Origin: an uncultured Bacteroidales bacterium
Lineage (GTDB): Bacteria; Bacteroidota; Bacteroidia; Bacteroidales; Muribaculaceae
Assembly (NCBI GenBank): GCA_900554845.1
Contig: USIY01000039.1
Coordinates: 1-13,248 of the forward strand
DNA length: 13,248 bases
Reading direction: 5' to 3'
Every line of letters begins with the position of its first letter. Position 1 is the first letter of the stretch. Below, piece after piece: positions 1 to 6,768 of this stretch. Both the position numbers and the translations under genes were made by a program. A model generated the notes under the pieces. The model saw nothing but the letters and a program-made list of their open reading frames with translations. It ran no database searches and was not told the origin of the DNA.

Positions 1-485
1 ATATGACGCAGGCCGTGCTCGGCGAAGAGACAATCATTGATCCCCGCTACTACCACACCATCAAGGAGGTGAAGAACGGCGAGGGCCCGCATCCCATCAA
101 AACGCCCAAAGGATGGCTGCATCTCGCCCACGGTGTCCGCGCCTGCGCTTCGGGTCTGCGCTACGTGCTCTATATGTACATGACAAGCCTGGAGAAACCT
201 TGGGAGAAGATCGCGAGCCCCGGCGGATACCTGATGGCGCCCGTTGGAGAGGAGTACATCGGCGACGTGATGAACGTCCTGTTCTCCAACGGATGGATAG
301 CCGACGAGGACGGTAAGGTGTTCATTTACTACGCAAGCTCCGACACGCGCATGCATGTGGCCACTTCCACTGTGGACCAGCTCGTGGACTATTGCATGAA
401 CACTCCGCAGGACGGACTTTCCACAGCAAAATCCGTCGAGACTATCAATAAACTTATCGACGGAAACATTCCGTTCATAAAATGA
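1..485 (+). CDS. 4-O-beta-D-mannosyl-D-glucose phosphorylase (GH130), C-terminal part; 5' end outside window
   Basis: The reading frame is open from the window edge, so the start codon lies upstream and only about 160 C-terminal residues are visible, against roughly 390 for the family. The visible part resembles the end of the GH130 five-bladed propeller, with the segments TPKGWLHLAHGVR, LEKPWEKIASPGGYLMAP, NVLFSNGWI and the terminal strand YYASSDTRMHVATSTVDQL. The proton-donor aspartate lies in the missing part. Family members phosphorolyse beta-1,4-mannosyl-glucose to alpha-mannose-1-phosphate plus glucose in the cytoplasm. The downstream symporter and 2-epimerase make the mannosylglucose-specific subgroup much likelier than the mannooligosaccharide phosphorylase or N-glycan-acting subgroups. 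Inference: it is the last step of mannobiose use. Confident about the family, fairly confident about the substrate. Confidence 0.9.
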   Translation, partial: MTQAVLGEETIIDPRYYHTIKEVKNGEGPHPIKTPKGWLHLAHGVRACASGLRYVLYMYMTSLEKPWEKIASPGGYLMAPVGEEYIGDVMNVLFSNGWIADEDGKVFIYYASSDTRMHVATSTVDQLVDYCMNTPQDGLSTAKSVETINKLIDGNIPFIK

Positions 486-523
486 TAACATTTACTGACA
501 ATAATAACGGATATTCCAAGTAA

Positions 524-558
524 TAAAATGGAGGGTGGTTTGAAAACCCTCCATTTTT
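524..558 (+). terminator. Terminator-like hairpin between phosphorylase and symporter genes
   Basis: A perfect 12-bp stem (525-536 pairing with 546-557, AAAATGGAGGGT against ACCCTCCATTTT) encloses a 9-nt loop and ends in five T residues at 554-558. It has the form of an intrinsic terminator. It lies 40 bp after the phosphorylase stop and 23 bp before the symporter start, and I see no consensus Bacteroidetes promoter after it. Inference: it attenuates rather than ends transcription of the downstream genes, or it is a processing site that stabilises the upstream mRNA. Confidence 0.8.
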
Positions 559-580
559 AACCTTGATAAAATCATAAGCC

Positions 581-2035
581 ATGGCTCTATTGAAAGAAAA
601 AATCGGATACGGTTTCGGCGATATGGCGTCGTCGATGTTCTGGAAAGTCTTCAGTTACTATCTGCCCTTCTTCTATTCGAACGTTTTCGGACTGTCGCTG
701 GTGGACGCGGCGTTTCTGGTGCTGATTACCCGAATCTGGGACGCCGTCTCGGACCCGATGATGGGAATAATAGCCGACCGCACGCATACACGGTGGGGAA
801 AGTACCGTCCATATCTTCTATGGATAGCCGCGCCTTTCTCGATCTGCGGTATTTTGCTGTTCACCACTCCCGACTGGGGATATGCCGCCAAGCTGGTGTG
901 GGCGTACGTGACATATATCCTGATGATGACCGTCTACACCGGCATCAACGTGCCTTACGGCGCTATGCTGGGGGTCCTGACCGACGACCCGAAACAGAAA
1001 ACCGTATTCTCCTCCTTCCGTATGTTCTTCGCTTACGGCGGTTCGTTCATAGCGCTGGCATTGTGGCAGCCGTTGGTTGATGTCTTCACCAACAAGGGTT
1101 ACAGCCTCCAGAGTTCATGGCAGGGCGCCATGATCGTCATCGCGATCGCTTGTCTGGTTCTGTTCCTGTGCTGTTTCGCCATGACTCGCGAGAAGATCAA
1201 GACCGTCTCCACGGCGTCGGTGGGCAAGGACTTCAAGAGCCTTCTGCGCAACAAGCCGTGGTGGATACTGATCGGCGCCGCCCTTTGCTTCAACCTGTTC
1301 AATACGGTGCGCGGTGCTTCCGTGGCTTATTTCTTCGCCGACGTGATCGGCGCCGACGCCAACATCGTGCTGTTCGGACTGAGCCTGTTGTTCTACGCCG
1401 GTATATTCCTGAGCATCGGCGAGGTGGCGAACATGGTCGGAGTGGCGCTGTGCGTCCCGATCGCCAACACTCTGGGCAAAAAGACCACTTTCATGCTTGT
1501 GAATCTGTCGTTGATAGTGCTGAGCGTAGGATTCTTCTTCCTTCCCTTGACCAATACCGGTTACTGGCTGATGCTGTTGTTCCAGGTAATGATATCGATA
1601 CTCACCGGTATCATGTCGCCTTTGGTATGGTCCATGTACGCCGATGTAAGCGATTACGCGGAGCTTAAGTTCAAGACGGCTTCCACAGGTCTGATATTTT
1701 CTTCAAGTTCCATGGCTCAGAAATTCGGGGGCGCCATAGGCGGCGCGGCTGTGATGTGGCTGCTCAGCGGCTTCGGATATATTGTCCGCGGCACCGATAA
1801 CGCCAGCGCGGCGATAGTGCAGCCCGATTCAGCGATATCCTGTCTGTGGTGGTTGATGAGTTTTATACCCGCTATTGTGGCCGCATTGTCCGTATGCATC
1901 GTCTATTTCTATCCTCTTACCACAAAGCGTGTCGATGACATCGTAAGCCAGCTGTCGGTTCAGCGCGGTCTTGCAGTAAGCAAAGACGTGCCTGCCCAGG
2001 ACGTGGCTACGGATTTCGCCGACACCAACATATAA
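581..2035 (+). CDS. GPH-family sugar:cation symporter (MelB-like MFS), probable mannobiose/mannosylglucose importer
   Basis: A 484-residue inner-membrane protein with about 12 hydrophobic segments, of normal length for the glycoside-pentoside-hexuronide:cation symporter family. The N-terminal signature is intact: GYGFGDMASSMFW at about 9-21, then RIWDAVSDPMMGIIADRT at 51-68 followed by RWGKYRP. Asp54 and Asp58 have the spacing of the two cation-site aspartates of Salmonella MelB (Asp55/Asp59), so Na+ or H+ coupling is likely. The middle loop (about 200-222) is basic, as in the family, and the C-terminus carries a hydrophilic tail of about 40 residues. It lies between the phosphorylase and the epimerase; the epimerase start follows its stop by one base, so those two are probably co-translated. 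Substrate is inferred from context: a beta-linked manno-disaccharide from mannan. It could also carry cellobiose-like disaccharides. Confidence 0.88.
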   Translation: MALLKEKIGYGFGDMASSMFWKVFSYYLPFFYSNVFGLSLVDAAFLVLITRIWDAVSDPMMGIIADRTHTRWGKYRPYLLWIAAPFSICGILLFTTPDWGYAAKLVWAYVTYILMMTVYTGINVPYGAMLGVLTDDPKQKTVFSSFRMFFAYGGSFIALALWQPLVDVFTNKGYSLQSSWQGAMIVIAIACLVLFLCCFAMTREKIKTVSTASVGKDFKSLLRNKPWWILIGAALCFNLFNTVRGASVAYFFADVIGADANIVLFGLSLLFYAGIFLSIGEVANMVGVALCVPIANTLGKKTTFMLVNLSLIVLSVGFFFLPLTNTGYWLMLLFQVMISILTGIMSPLVWSMYADVSDYAELKFKTASTGLIFSSSSMAQKFGGAIGGAAVMWLLSGFGYIVRGTDNASAAIVQPDSAISCLWWLMSFIPAIVAALSVCIVYFYPLTTKRVDDIVSQLSVQRGLAVSKDVPAQDVATDFADTNI

Positions 2036-2036
2036 A

Positions 2037-3281
2037 ATGATGACAAACAAAGAATTCATCGCCGAGCTGCGTGACACGCTCGACAACAATATCCTGAACT
2101 ATTGGATTGAAAAGATGACCGATCCCCGCGGCGGATATTACGGACGCCGCGACGGTCACGACATTCTGCATCCGGAGGCCGAGAAGGGGGCGATCCTGAA
2201 CGGCCGTATACTGTGGAGTTTCGCCACGGCCTACCGGTTCACCGGCAACGAGGCATACGCCACGGCCGCGCTTCGCGCCCGCGACTACATTGTGGAGCAT
2301 TTTGTTGATCCTGAATACGGGGGCGTATACTGGAGCGTCACGGCCGAGGGGGAGCCTTTGGACACAAAAAAGCAGTATTATGCCATTGCGTTCGTGATCT
2401 ATGGACTGGCCGAGCATTTCCGCGCCACCGGCGACACAGCGTCGCTGGATCTTGCCAAAAAATTGTGGCACGATATCGAGGACCATAGCCTTGATCATGT
2501 AAAGGGGGGCTATCTGGAGGCTTCCACGCGCGACTGGCAACCCATAGCCGACATGCGTCTCAGCGACAAGGACGCCAATTCATCCAAGACCATGAACACA
2601 CATCTCCATATCATGGAGGGATTCACTTCGTTGTTGCGCGTATGGCGTGATCCTCAATTGCTGGAGGCCACAAAACGTTGTCTCAGAATATTCCTGGACA
2701 TCATCGAAGATCCCAAGACTCATCATCTGGGCCTTTTCTTCGACGACGACTGGAACCGACAGGACGGAATCGTCAGCTATGGCCATGACATAGAGGCCAG
2801 CTGGCTGATGGTGGAGACCGCCGAAGTGATAGGCGATCCGGAATTGCTGAAGGAGACTTTGCGTCATACCCGCCACATAGCGTATGCGGCTCTGGAAGGA
2901 AGGACGGCTGACGGCGCCATGGTCTATGAACGTCACGCCGACGGATCCTACGACAACGACCGACACTGGTGGGTGCAGGCGGAGACCGTGTTGGGGCAGA
3001 TCTATCTCGCTCTTTACCATGGCGAGCCCTGGCAGATGGAGCGTGCCAAGGAAACTTGGGAATATATCAAGAAGGAGATCGTGGATTATCGCGACGGGGA
3101 ATGGTACTGGAGTCGCAGAGAGACTCCGGTCGCCGAATCCGACGGATCGTTGCCCGCTGCGAACGTTCAGGAACTGAATCTTACGGACGATCATGCGGGA
3201 TTCTGGAAATGTCCTTATCACAACAGCCGTATGTGCGTCGAGGCAATAGAAAGAATCCTTGACCTGGAGGCCAAGGATTGA
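2037..3281 (+). CDS. Cellobiose/mannobiose 2-epimerase (AGE superfamily)
   Basis: This 414-residue cytoplasmic protein has the length and motif order of cellobiose 2-epimerases, which have an (alpha/alpha)6 barrel. Visible family residues are Arg57 in LNGRILWSF, His189 in KTMNTHLHIMEGFTSL, His250-Glu253-Trp256 in GHDIEASWL, Trp311/Trp312 with Glu316 in HWWVQAETVLG, and Trp390/His395 in GFWKCPYHNSRM. The two histidines that act as acid/base (equivalent to positions 250 and 395) are present, so the enzyme should be active. It epimerises the reducing-end sugar, turning beta-1,4-mannobiose into mannosyl-glucose, the substrate of the phosphorylase upstream. The start follows the symporter stop by 1 bp; a second ATG lies immediately after the first, so either could be used. 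The disaccharide preference is inferred from context. Stop faces the GH20 gene at 10 bp with no terminator seen. Confidence 0.93.
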   Translation: MMTNKEFIAELRDTLDNNILNYWIEKMTDPRGGYYGRRDGHDILHPEAEKGAILNGRILWSFATAYRFTGNEAYATAALRARDYIVEHFVDPEYGGVYWSVTAEGEPLDTKKQYYAIAFVIYGLAEHFRATGDTASLDLAKKLWHDIEDHSLDHVKGGYLEASTRDWQPIADMRLSDKDANSSKTMNTHLHIMEGFTSLLRVWRDPQLLEATKRCLRIFLDIIEDPKTHHLGLFFDDDWNRQDGIVSYGHDIEASWLMVETAEVIGDPELLKETLRHTRHIAYAALEGRTADGAMVYERHADGSYDNDRHWWVQAETVLGQIYLALYHGEPWQMERAKETWEYIKKEIVDYRDGEWYWSRRETPVAESDGSLPAANVQELNLTDDHAGFWKCPYHNSRMCVEAIERILDLEAKD

Positions 3282-3291
3282 AATATTGTTT

Positions 3292-4908
3292 TTATCTGAA
3301 GACTTTCGCGTTGTAGTTGAAGCCTTCGGCATCGTAGATTTTCCTTAGACGGGCAAGACGCTCCATAAAGGCGTTGTAGTCTTTGGGGGCTTTCACCCAT
3401 TGCAGCTCCGCGAGGGCTCCGAAACGAGGAAGAGTCATATATTGGGCGTGACGCATGGTGGGGATATGTTCGCACCATGTATTGGCCTGTACGCCGATGA
3501 TGTGCGAGGCCTCTGAGTCGGACAATCCTTCGGGCATGGGATCATAGCCGTAGACTTTATCCAGAGTAAGCGGGTCGGCGTAGTACGCCCCCGGTTCGTC
3601 CTTGTCGGAACTCTGTTTATAGTCGAAATAGAGGTAAGTGGTCGGGGTCATGATCGCGTCGTGTCCGGCTTTTGCGGCTACGATGCCCCCTTCTGTTCCG
3701 CGCCATGACATTATGACTGTCGTAGTGTCGCATCCCCCTTCAAGAATCTCGTCCCAGCCAATGGCCTTGCGACCTTTTGCGGCCAGGCGGTCGGCTACAT
3801 GTTTCATCACATGGCTCTGCAGTTTTTGCTCGGCGGTGCTTCTTTTGTCGTCCTTAAGTCCGAGACTTTTAATTTTGGCCTGGCATTTCGGACAATTTTC
3901 CCATCTGGTCTTGGGGCATTCGTCACCGCCGATATGTATGTATTCCGAGGGGGAAAGTTCCGTCAGCCGGTCCATCACTTTGTCGAGAAATGTATATACG
4001 CTGTCGTTTCCGGCGCACAACACTTCGTCGCTGACTCCCCAACGGCGCCATACTTCGTAAGGACCTCCGGTGCATCCTAAATCGGGATATGCGGCGAGCG
4101 CGGCCTGCATGTGTCCCGGAAGATCCACCTCGGGTATGACGGTGATGTGGCGTTTGGCGGCGTAATCGATGATGTCGTGGATCTGCTCACGGGTATAGTA
4201 GCCGCTCACGGGCACGTTGTCGTACCGGTCGGTATTGTCTCCGACAACTGAATTCGGACGTGTGGATCCCACCTCGACAAGTTTCGGCAGGCCTTCTACT
4301 TCAAAGCGCCAGCCCTGGTCGTCGGTGATGTGCCAATGGAAGCGGTTCATGTTGTGGAGGGCCATCATGTCAATGAAAACCTTTACGGAATCGGCGCTGA
4401 AGAAATGTCTCGAGGTGTCGAGATGCGCGCCTCTGTAGTTGAACCTGGGAGATGCGCTTACGGTGCCTGCGGGATAAAGCACGTCGCGGTCGCCATTGCC
4501 GGGGATTGCCTTGCGGAGAGTCTGAAGGCCGTAGAACGTGCCTCCCTCGTTTCCGCTGACCACTATACTGTCATGGCTGACATTTACGGTGTAGGCGTCG
4601 GGTGTGCCTTCAACGGTGGTAAGGCGTATGAAGTCCTTGGCAGGAGCTTTGGAAACAATGTCGGGACGGAATCCTGTCAAGGTCGAGACATAACCGGCAA
4701 AAATTTCGGCGTCCGAACGCATGGCGCTGTCTTCCGCCACCAATACGGTGGAGGGGTTCAGTCGGAACGGTGCGGCTGTGGTGTCGACGGTGACATTGTC
4801 GGGAGCCGGTATCACGTTGTAGTTTGCCGTTACTGATTCCCTGTGGCTGCATGATGCCGCCAGTATTGAGACGGCGGTAAAAACTATACTTACGCTTTTC
4901 ATGATCAT
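3292..4908 (-). CDS. Beta-N-acetylhexosaminidase (GH20), predicted lipoprotein
   Basis: A 538-residue exo-acting hexosaminidase that removes terminal beta-GlcNAc/GalNAc from glycans. A hydrophobic signal segment ends in AASC with Cys20 as the probable lipidated residue, so it should be anchored in the outer membrane or periplasm. An N-terminal GH20b-type alpha/beta domain (about 28-150) precedes the catalytic barrel (about 155-505). Barrel motifs are YRGAHLDTSRHFF (158-170), MNRFHWHITDDQGWR (187-201), VIPEVDLPGHMQAAL (257-271) and HIGGDECPKTRW (325-336); Asp329-Glu330 is the catalytic pair for substrate-assisted hydrolysis. Later aromatic motifs IMSWRGTEGG and GVQANTWCE are also intact. The second ATG (4902) gives a more typical lipoprotein start, MKSVSIVF, and may be the true one. 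It runs opposite to the mannan operon, so it is probably an independent host- or bacterial-glycan enzyme rather than part of mannan use. Confidence 0.95.
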   Translation of the reverse strand: MIMKSVSIVFTAVSILAASCSHRESVTANYNVIPAPDNVTVDTTAAPFRLNPSTVLVAEDSAMRSDAEIFAGYVSTLTGFRPDIVSKAPAKDFIRLTTVEGTPDAYTVNVSHDSIVVSGNEGGTFYGLQTLRKAIPGNGDRDVLYPAGTVSASPRFNYRGAHLDTSRHFFSADSVKVFIDMMALHNMNRFHWHITDDQGWRFEVEGLPKLVEVGSTRPNSVVGDNTDRYDNVPVSGYYTREQIHDIIDYAAKRHITVIPEVDLPGHMQAALAAYPDLGCTGGPYEVWRRWGVSDEVLCAGNDSVYTFLDKVMDRLTELSPSEYIHIGGDECPKTRWENCPKCQAKIKSLGLKDDKRSTAEQKLQSHVMKHVADRLAAKGRKAIGWDEILEGGCDTTTVIMSWRGTEGGIVAAKAGHDAIMTPTTYLYFDYKQSSDKDEPGAYYADPLTLDKVYGYDPMPEGLSDSEASHIIGVQANTWCEHIPTMRHAQYMTLPRFGALAELQWVKAPKDYNAFMERLARLRKIYDAEGFNYNAKVFR

Positions 4909-4936
4909 TAGGTCATTGAGGTAAACACTTTATCGG

Positions 4937-4944
4937 CAAAGTTA
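4937..4944 (-). promoter_or_regulatory. Possible -7 element of the hexosaminidase promoter
   Basis: The minus strand reads TAACTTTG, a match to the Bacteroidetes -7 consensus TAnnTTTG, about 28 bp before the hexosaminidase ATG. At the expected distance upstream only a weak TTCA is found instead of TTTG, so this is a half-supported promoter. Confidence 0.35.
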
Positions 4945-5020
4945 CGAAATTTTTCCTAAAAATATGAATTTAACCAAATTCAGTGTCACGATGTTATAGT
5001 TTCAATAACAAGATACTGTA

Positions 5021-5476
5021 ATGATGAAAAAGTTATTTTTATTTATTCTTATGATGGTGATGTCGGTTTCCGTTTCGTATGCGTTCATCGACAGCTACAC
5101 CATCAATCGGGACAAACTTCCCGAGGAAGCGCAGCAGATGCTGCAGGAATATTTCCCAAAAGCGAAAGTAAGCCTGATAAAAGTGGACCGTCATCTGCTG
5201 AAGAAAACGGACTATGACGTAAGGCTCACCAACGGCACTACGATAGAATTTTCCAACAAGGGTAAATGGAAATCGGTGGACTGCGGAAAGAAAACTGTCC
5301 CCGAAGCGCTGGTTCCTAAGAAAATCCGCAGCTATGTCGAGAAGAATTATGCCGATGTGACGATAGTAAGCATCCGGAAGACGTCGTCTAATTACGAGAT
5401 AGGACTTTCAGATCAGGTAAAGCTGAAATTCAATCTGCTCGGCCAGTTCAAGAGCGTCTTGATGGAGAATGAGTGA
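5021..5476 (+). CDS. Secreted PepSY-like protein with two tandem repeats (beta-lactamase-inhibitor-like family)
   Basis: A 151-residue protein with a Sec signal peptide (about 1-21, MMKKLFLFILMMVMSVSVSYA) and a basic mature domain, most likely periplasmic. The mature part holds two related units. The first (about 33-88) runs LPEEAQQMLQEYFPKA, YDVRLTNGTTIEF, KGKWKSVD; the second (about 96-149) runs VPKKIRSYVEKNYADV, YEIGLSDQVKLKFN, LGQFKSV. This is the layout of the Bacteroidetes PepSY-like family, whose fold resembles beta-lactamase inhibitor protein. Members are often found near two-component systems or as stand-alone envelope proteins; their molecular role is not established, and PepSY domains are thought to bind or inhibit peptidases. 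No cysteine lipobox is present. A second ATG follows the first directly. It is a single-gene unit closed by the terminator at 5485-5522. I saw no consensus promoter. Confidence 0.8.
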   Translation: MMKKLFLFILMMVMSVSVSYAFIDSYTINRDKLPEEAQQMLQEYFPKAKVSLIKVDRHLLKKTDYDVRLTNGTTIEFSNKGKWKSVDCGKKTVPEALVPKKIRSYVEKNYADVTIVSIRKTSSNYEIGLSDQVKLKFNLLGQFKSVLMENE

Positions 5477-5484
5477 CGATGCCG

Positions 5485-5522
5485 TCTCCCATACAGTCTA
5501 TCCACTGTATGGGAGATTTTTT
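5485..5522 (+). terminator. Intrinsic terminator of the PepSY-like gene
   Basis: A perfect 12-bp stem (TCTCCCATACAG at 5485-5496 against CTGTATGGGAGA at 5505-5516) with an 8-nt loop is followed by six T residues (5517-5522). It lies 8 bp after the stop codon and has textbook form for the + strand. The minus strand has no T tract after the stem, so it acts in one direction. Confidence 0.92.
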
Positions 5523-5653
5523 ACATTCTTTGTCATTTTTATGATGTTGTGGACGATAGTTGTGTATTGTCCGTTGGCACATTGCACATGGCCTCCGGAA
5601 GGATTGTTCGGCATGATGCATGTTCATGATTACGCCGGGGGCATCTCATGGAT

Positions 5654-5690
5654 CAAAGGTCATCATGCTTCCAAGACATGATGACCTTTG
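5654..5690. repeat. Perfect 14-bp inverted repeat (hairpin) between convergent genes
   Basis: CAAAGGTCATCATG at 5654-5667 pairs without mismatch with CATGATGACCTTTG at 5677-5690 around a 9-nt spacer. It lies 45 bp beyond the stop of the pRiA4b-like gene, so it may form the 3' end of that transcript. Neither strand has a T tract after the stem, so an intrinsic terminator is not clearly supported. The rest of 5523-5734 contains nothing I can identify. Confidence 0.75.
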
Positions 5691-5734
5691 GATTGTGTAA
5701 GCAATTTCTAAGTTCTGTCGGTATATTGAAGTTG

Positions 5735-6643
5735 TCAATCATCTATACGGCCGCTTTCGGGGATATCCGTAAGCCGTTCGTTGACATATTCAATGTCAAT
5801 GACAAATTCATCCATATTGGCCTTGAGATCTTTGAAGTTGTCGAATCCTAAAATTCGTGCGGTATCCTTTTTCTGTTTGGCGCTCAGTTTGTCAGGATCG
5901 GTAAAGACTTCCCTCATCTCCATATAGGCCCATGGACCTCCGCTGTTCTCAACTGGCTGGATATCGCATTTCCATTTTGTGCATACGGCTACATCGCCTT
6001 GGCGGTCCATTAAGTCAAGTACGCTTACGGTAAAGATCCAGTCATCGCCGAAGTCGTAGACATATTCAAGTTTGTCGCCTTTCTTGGCAAGAAAAGCTGT
6101 GACAGGAGTTTTGTCAGAGTCGTGGGTCCAATCGTCCAAGCCAAAGCCCAGAGGATCCAGCATCGGTACTCCTATTATAATGCCAGTGTCATATGCTTCC
6201 TCCCGAAACTCCCAAAGATGTTCATTATAGAGGTCCGTCACCGTCTGTATCACGTGATGAAGCTGCGAGAAATTGAAATCGGCGGGTATGATTACCTCAC
6301 GCCACATGGGAGGCTTGGTGACGCCCTTCATCTGTATCTTGAGCCGCAATGATTTATTGTCGGCATCAGGGATGGCATGAGCTTCCGGCACATCAAAATC
6401 CATGTTGTCGGAGATACCGAGATCTTCCGCCATCGACAGGAACTGATCTCGGTGTTCATCCCATGATTTGTCGTTTCCTAAAAATGAAGCGTATTCCTCG
6501 GGGGTCACGCCCATCGCGGCCATCGCCGACATGAGCATTCGTCTCATGCCGTTATAGTCATTCATAAGCATGTCCTCTTTTCCGGACATGCCTTGAAGAA
6601 GGGCCTGAGGAACTTCGCGAACGGTTTTGTCTTTCTTCGCCAT
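5735..6643 (-). CDS. pRiA4b ORF-3-like family protein
   Basis: A cytoplasmic protein of 302 residues. The C-terminal two thirds (about 97-245) match the plasmid pRiA4b ORF-3-like family: LRLKIQMKGVTKPPMWREVIIP (99-120), FSQLHHVIQTV (125-135), HLWEF (142-146), LEYVYDFGDDWIFTVSV (192-208) and GGPWAY (235-240). The N-terminal 95 residues (ALLQGMSGKEDMLMNDYNGMRRML, then PEEYASFLGNDKSW) are a helical extension I cannot assign. An upstream TTG at 6674-6676 would add 11 residues, but it lies inside the predicted -7 promoter element, so the ATG at 6641-6643 is chosen. The family occurs in plasmids, mobile regions and chromosomes alike; its function is not established. No mobility genes are near. It is a single-gene transcription unit. 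Confidence 0.85.
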   Translation of the reverse strand: MAKKDKTVREVPQALLQGMSGKEDMLMNDYNGMRRMLMSAMAAMGVTPEEYASFLGNDKSWDEHRDQFLSMAEDLGISDNMDFDVPEAHAIPDADNKSLRLKIQMKGVTKPPMWREVIIPADFNFSQLHHVIQTVTDLYNEHLWEFREEAYDTGIIIGVPMLDPLGFGLDDWTHDSDKTPVTAFLAKKGDKLEYVYDFGDDWIFTVSVLDLMDRQGDVAVCTKWKCDIQPVENSGGPWAYMEMREVFTDPDKLSAKQKKDTARILGFDNFKDLKANMDEFVIDIEYVNERLTDIPESGRIDD

Positions 6644-6673
6644 AAATTCAGTACTTGTTATCTTATCAACAAA

Positions 6674-6705
6674 CAAAACTATTAAATTTCAGCGACATAT
6701 CCAAA
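6674..6705 (-). promoter_or_regulatory. Consensus Bacteroidetes promoter of the pRiA4b-like gene
   Basis: On the minus strand TTTG (6702-6705) is followed after 20 nt by TAGTTTTG (6674-6681), an exact match to TTTG-N19-21-TAnnTTTG. Transcription should begin near 6666-6670, leaving a leader of about 25 nt before the ATG at 6643. Confidence 0.72.
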
Positions 6706-6713
6706 TAAAAGTA

Positions 6714-6741
6714 AAAACTGCCCGTGATGACGGACAGTTTT
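6714..6741 (-). terminator. Intrinsic terminator of the YD-repeat protein gene
   Basis: On the minus strand the arms AAAACTG and CAGTTTT (6735-6741 and 6714-6720) plus an inner CCGT/ACGG pairing (one mismatch between the two, GATG-type tetraloop) form a hairpin running into a tract of five T residues. It lies 27 bp beyond the stop at 6769. Confidence 0.75.
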
Positions 6742-6768
6742 CACTAAGGTTATTTATCAAGACGTTGA

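Noticed and set aside
2580..3332. Minus-strand frame of 250 codons inside the epimerase gene
   Set aside because: It is antisense to a protein with every expected catalytic motif; the length is a by-product of codon use in that gene.
3292..4908. Hexosaminidase as a member of the mannan operon
   Set aside because: It is on the opposite strand, has its own possible -7 element, and GH20 enzymes do not act on mannan.
4992..5010. Small palindrome TGTTAT-N7-ATAACA before the PepSY-like gene
   Set aside because: Six-base AT-rich arms are likely by chance in this composition and no regulator gene is adjacent.
5469..5681. Possible 70-residue membrane peptide overlapping the end of the PepSY-like gene
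   Set aside because: It reads straight through the strong terminator at 5485-5522 and ends inside the next hairpin, and it has no promoter or ribosome-binding support.
6644..6676. Upstream TTG start adding 11 residues to the pRiA4b-like protein
   Set aside because: The TTG lies within the predicted -7 promoter element TAGTTTTG, so it would be upstream of the transcript; the ATG at 6643 is preferred.
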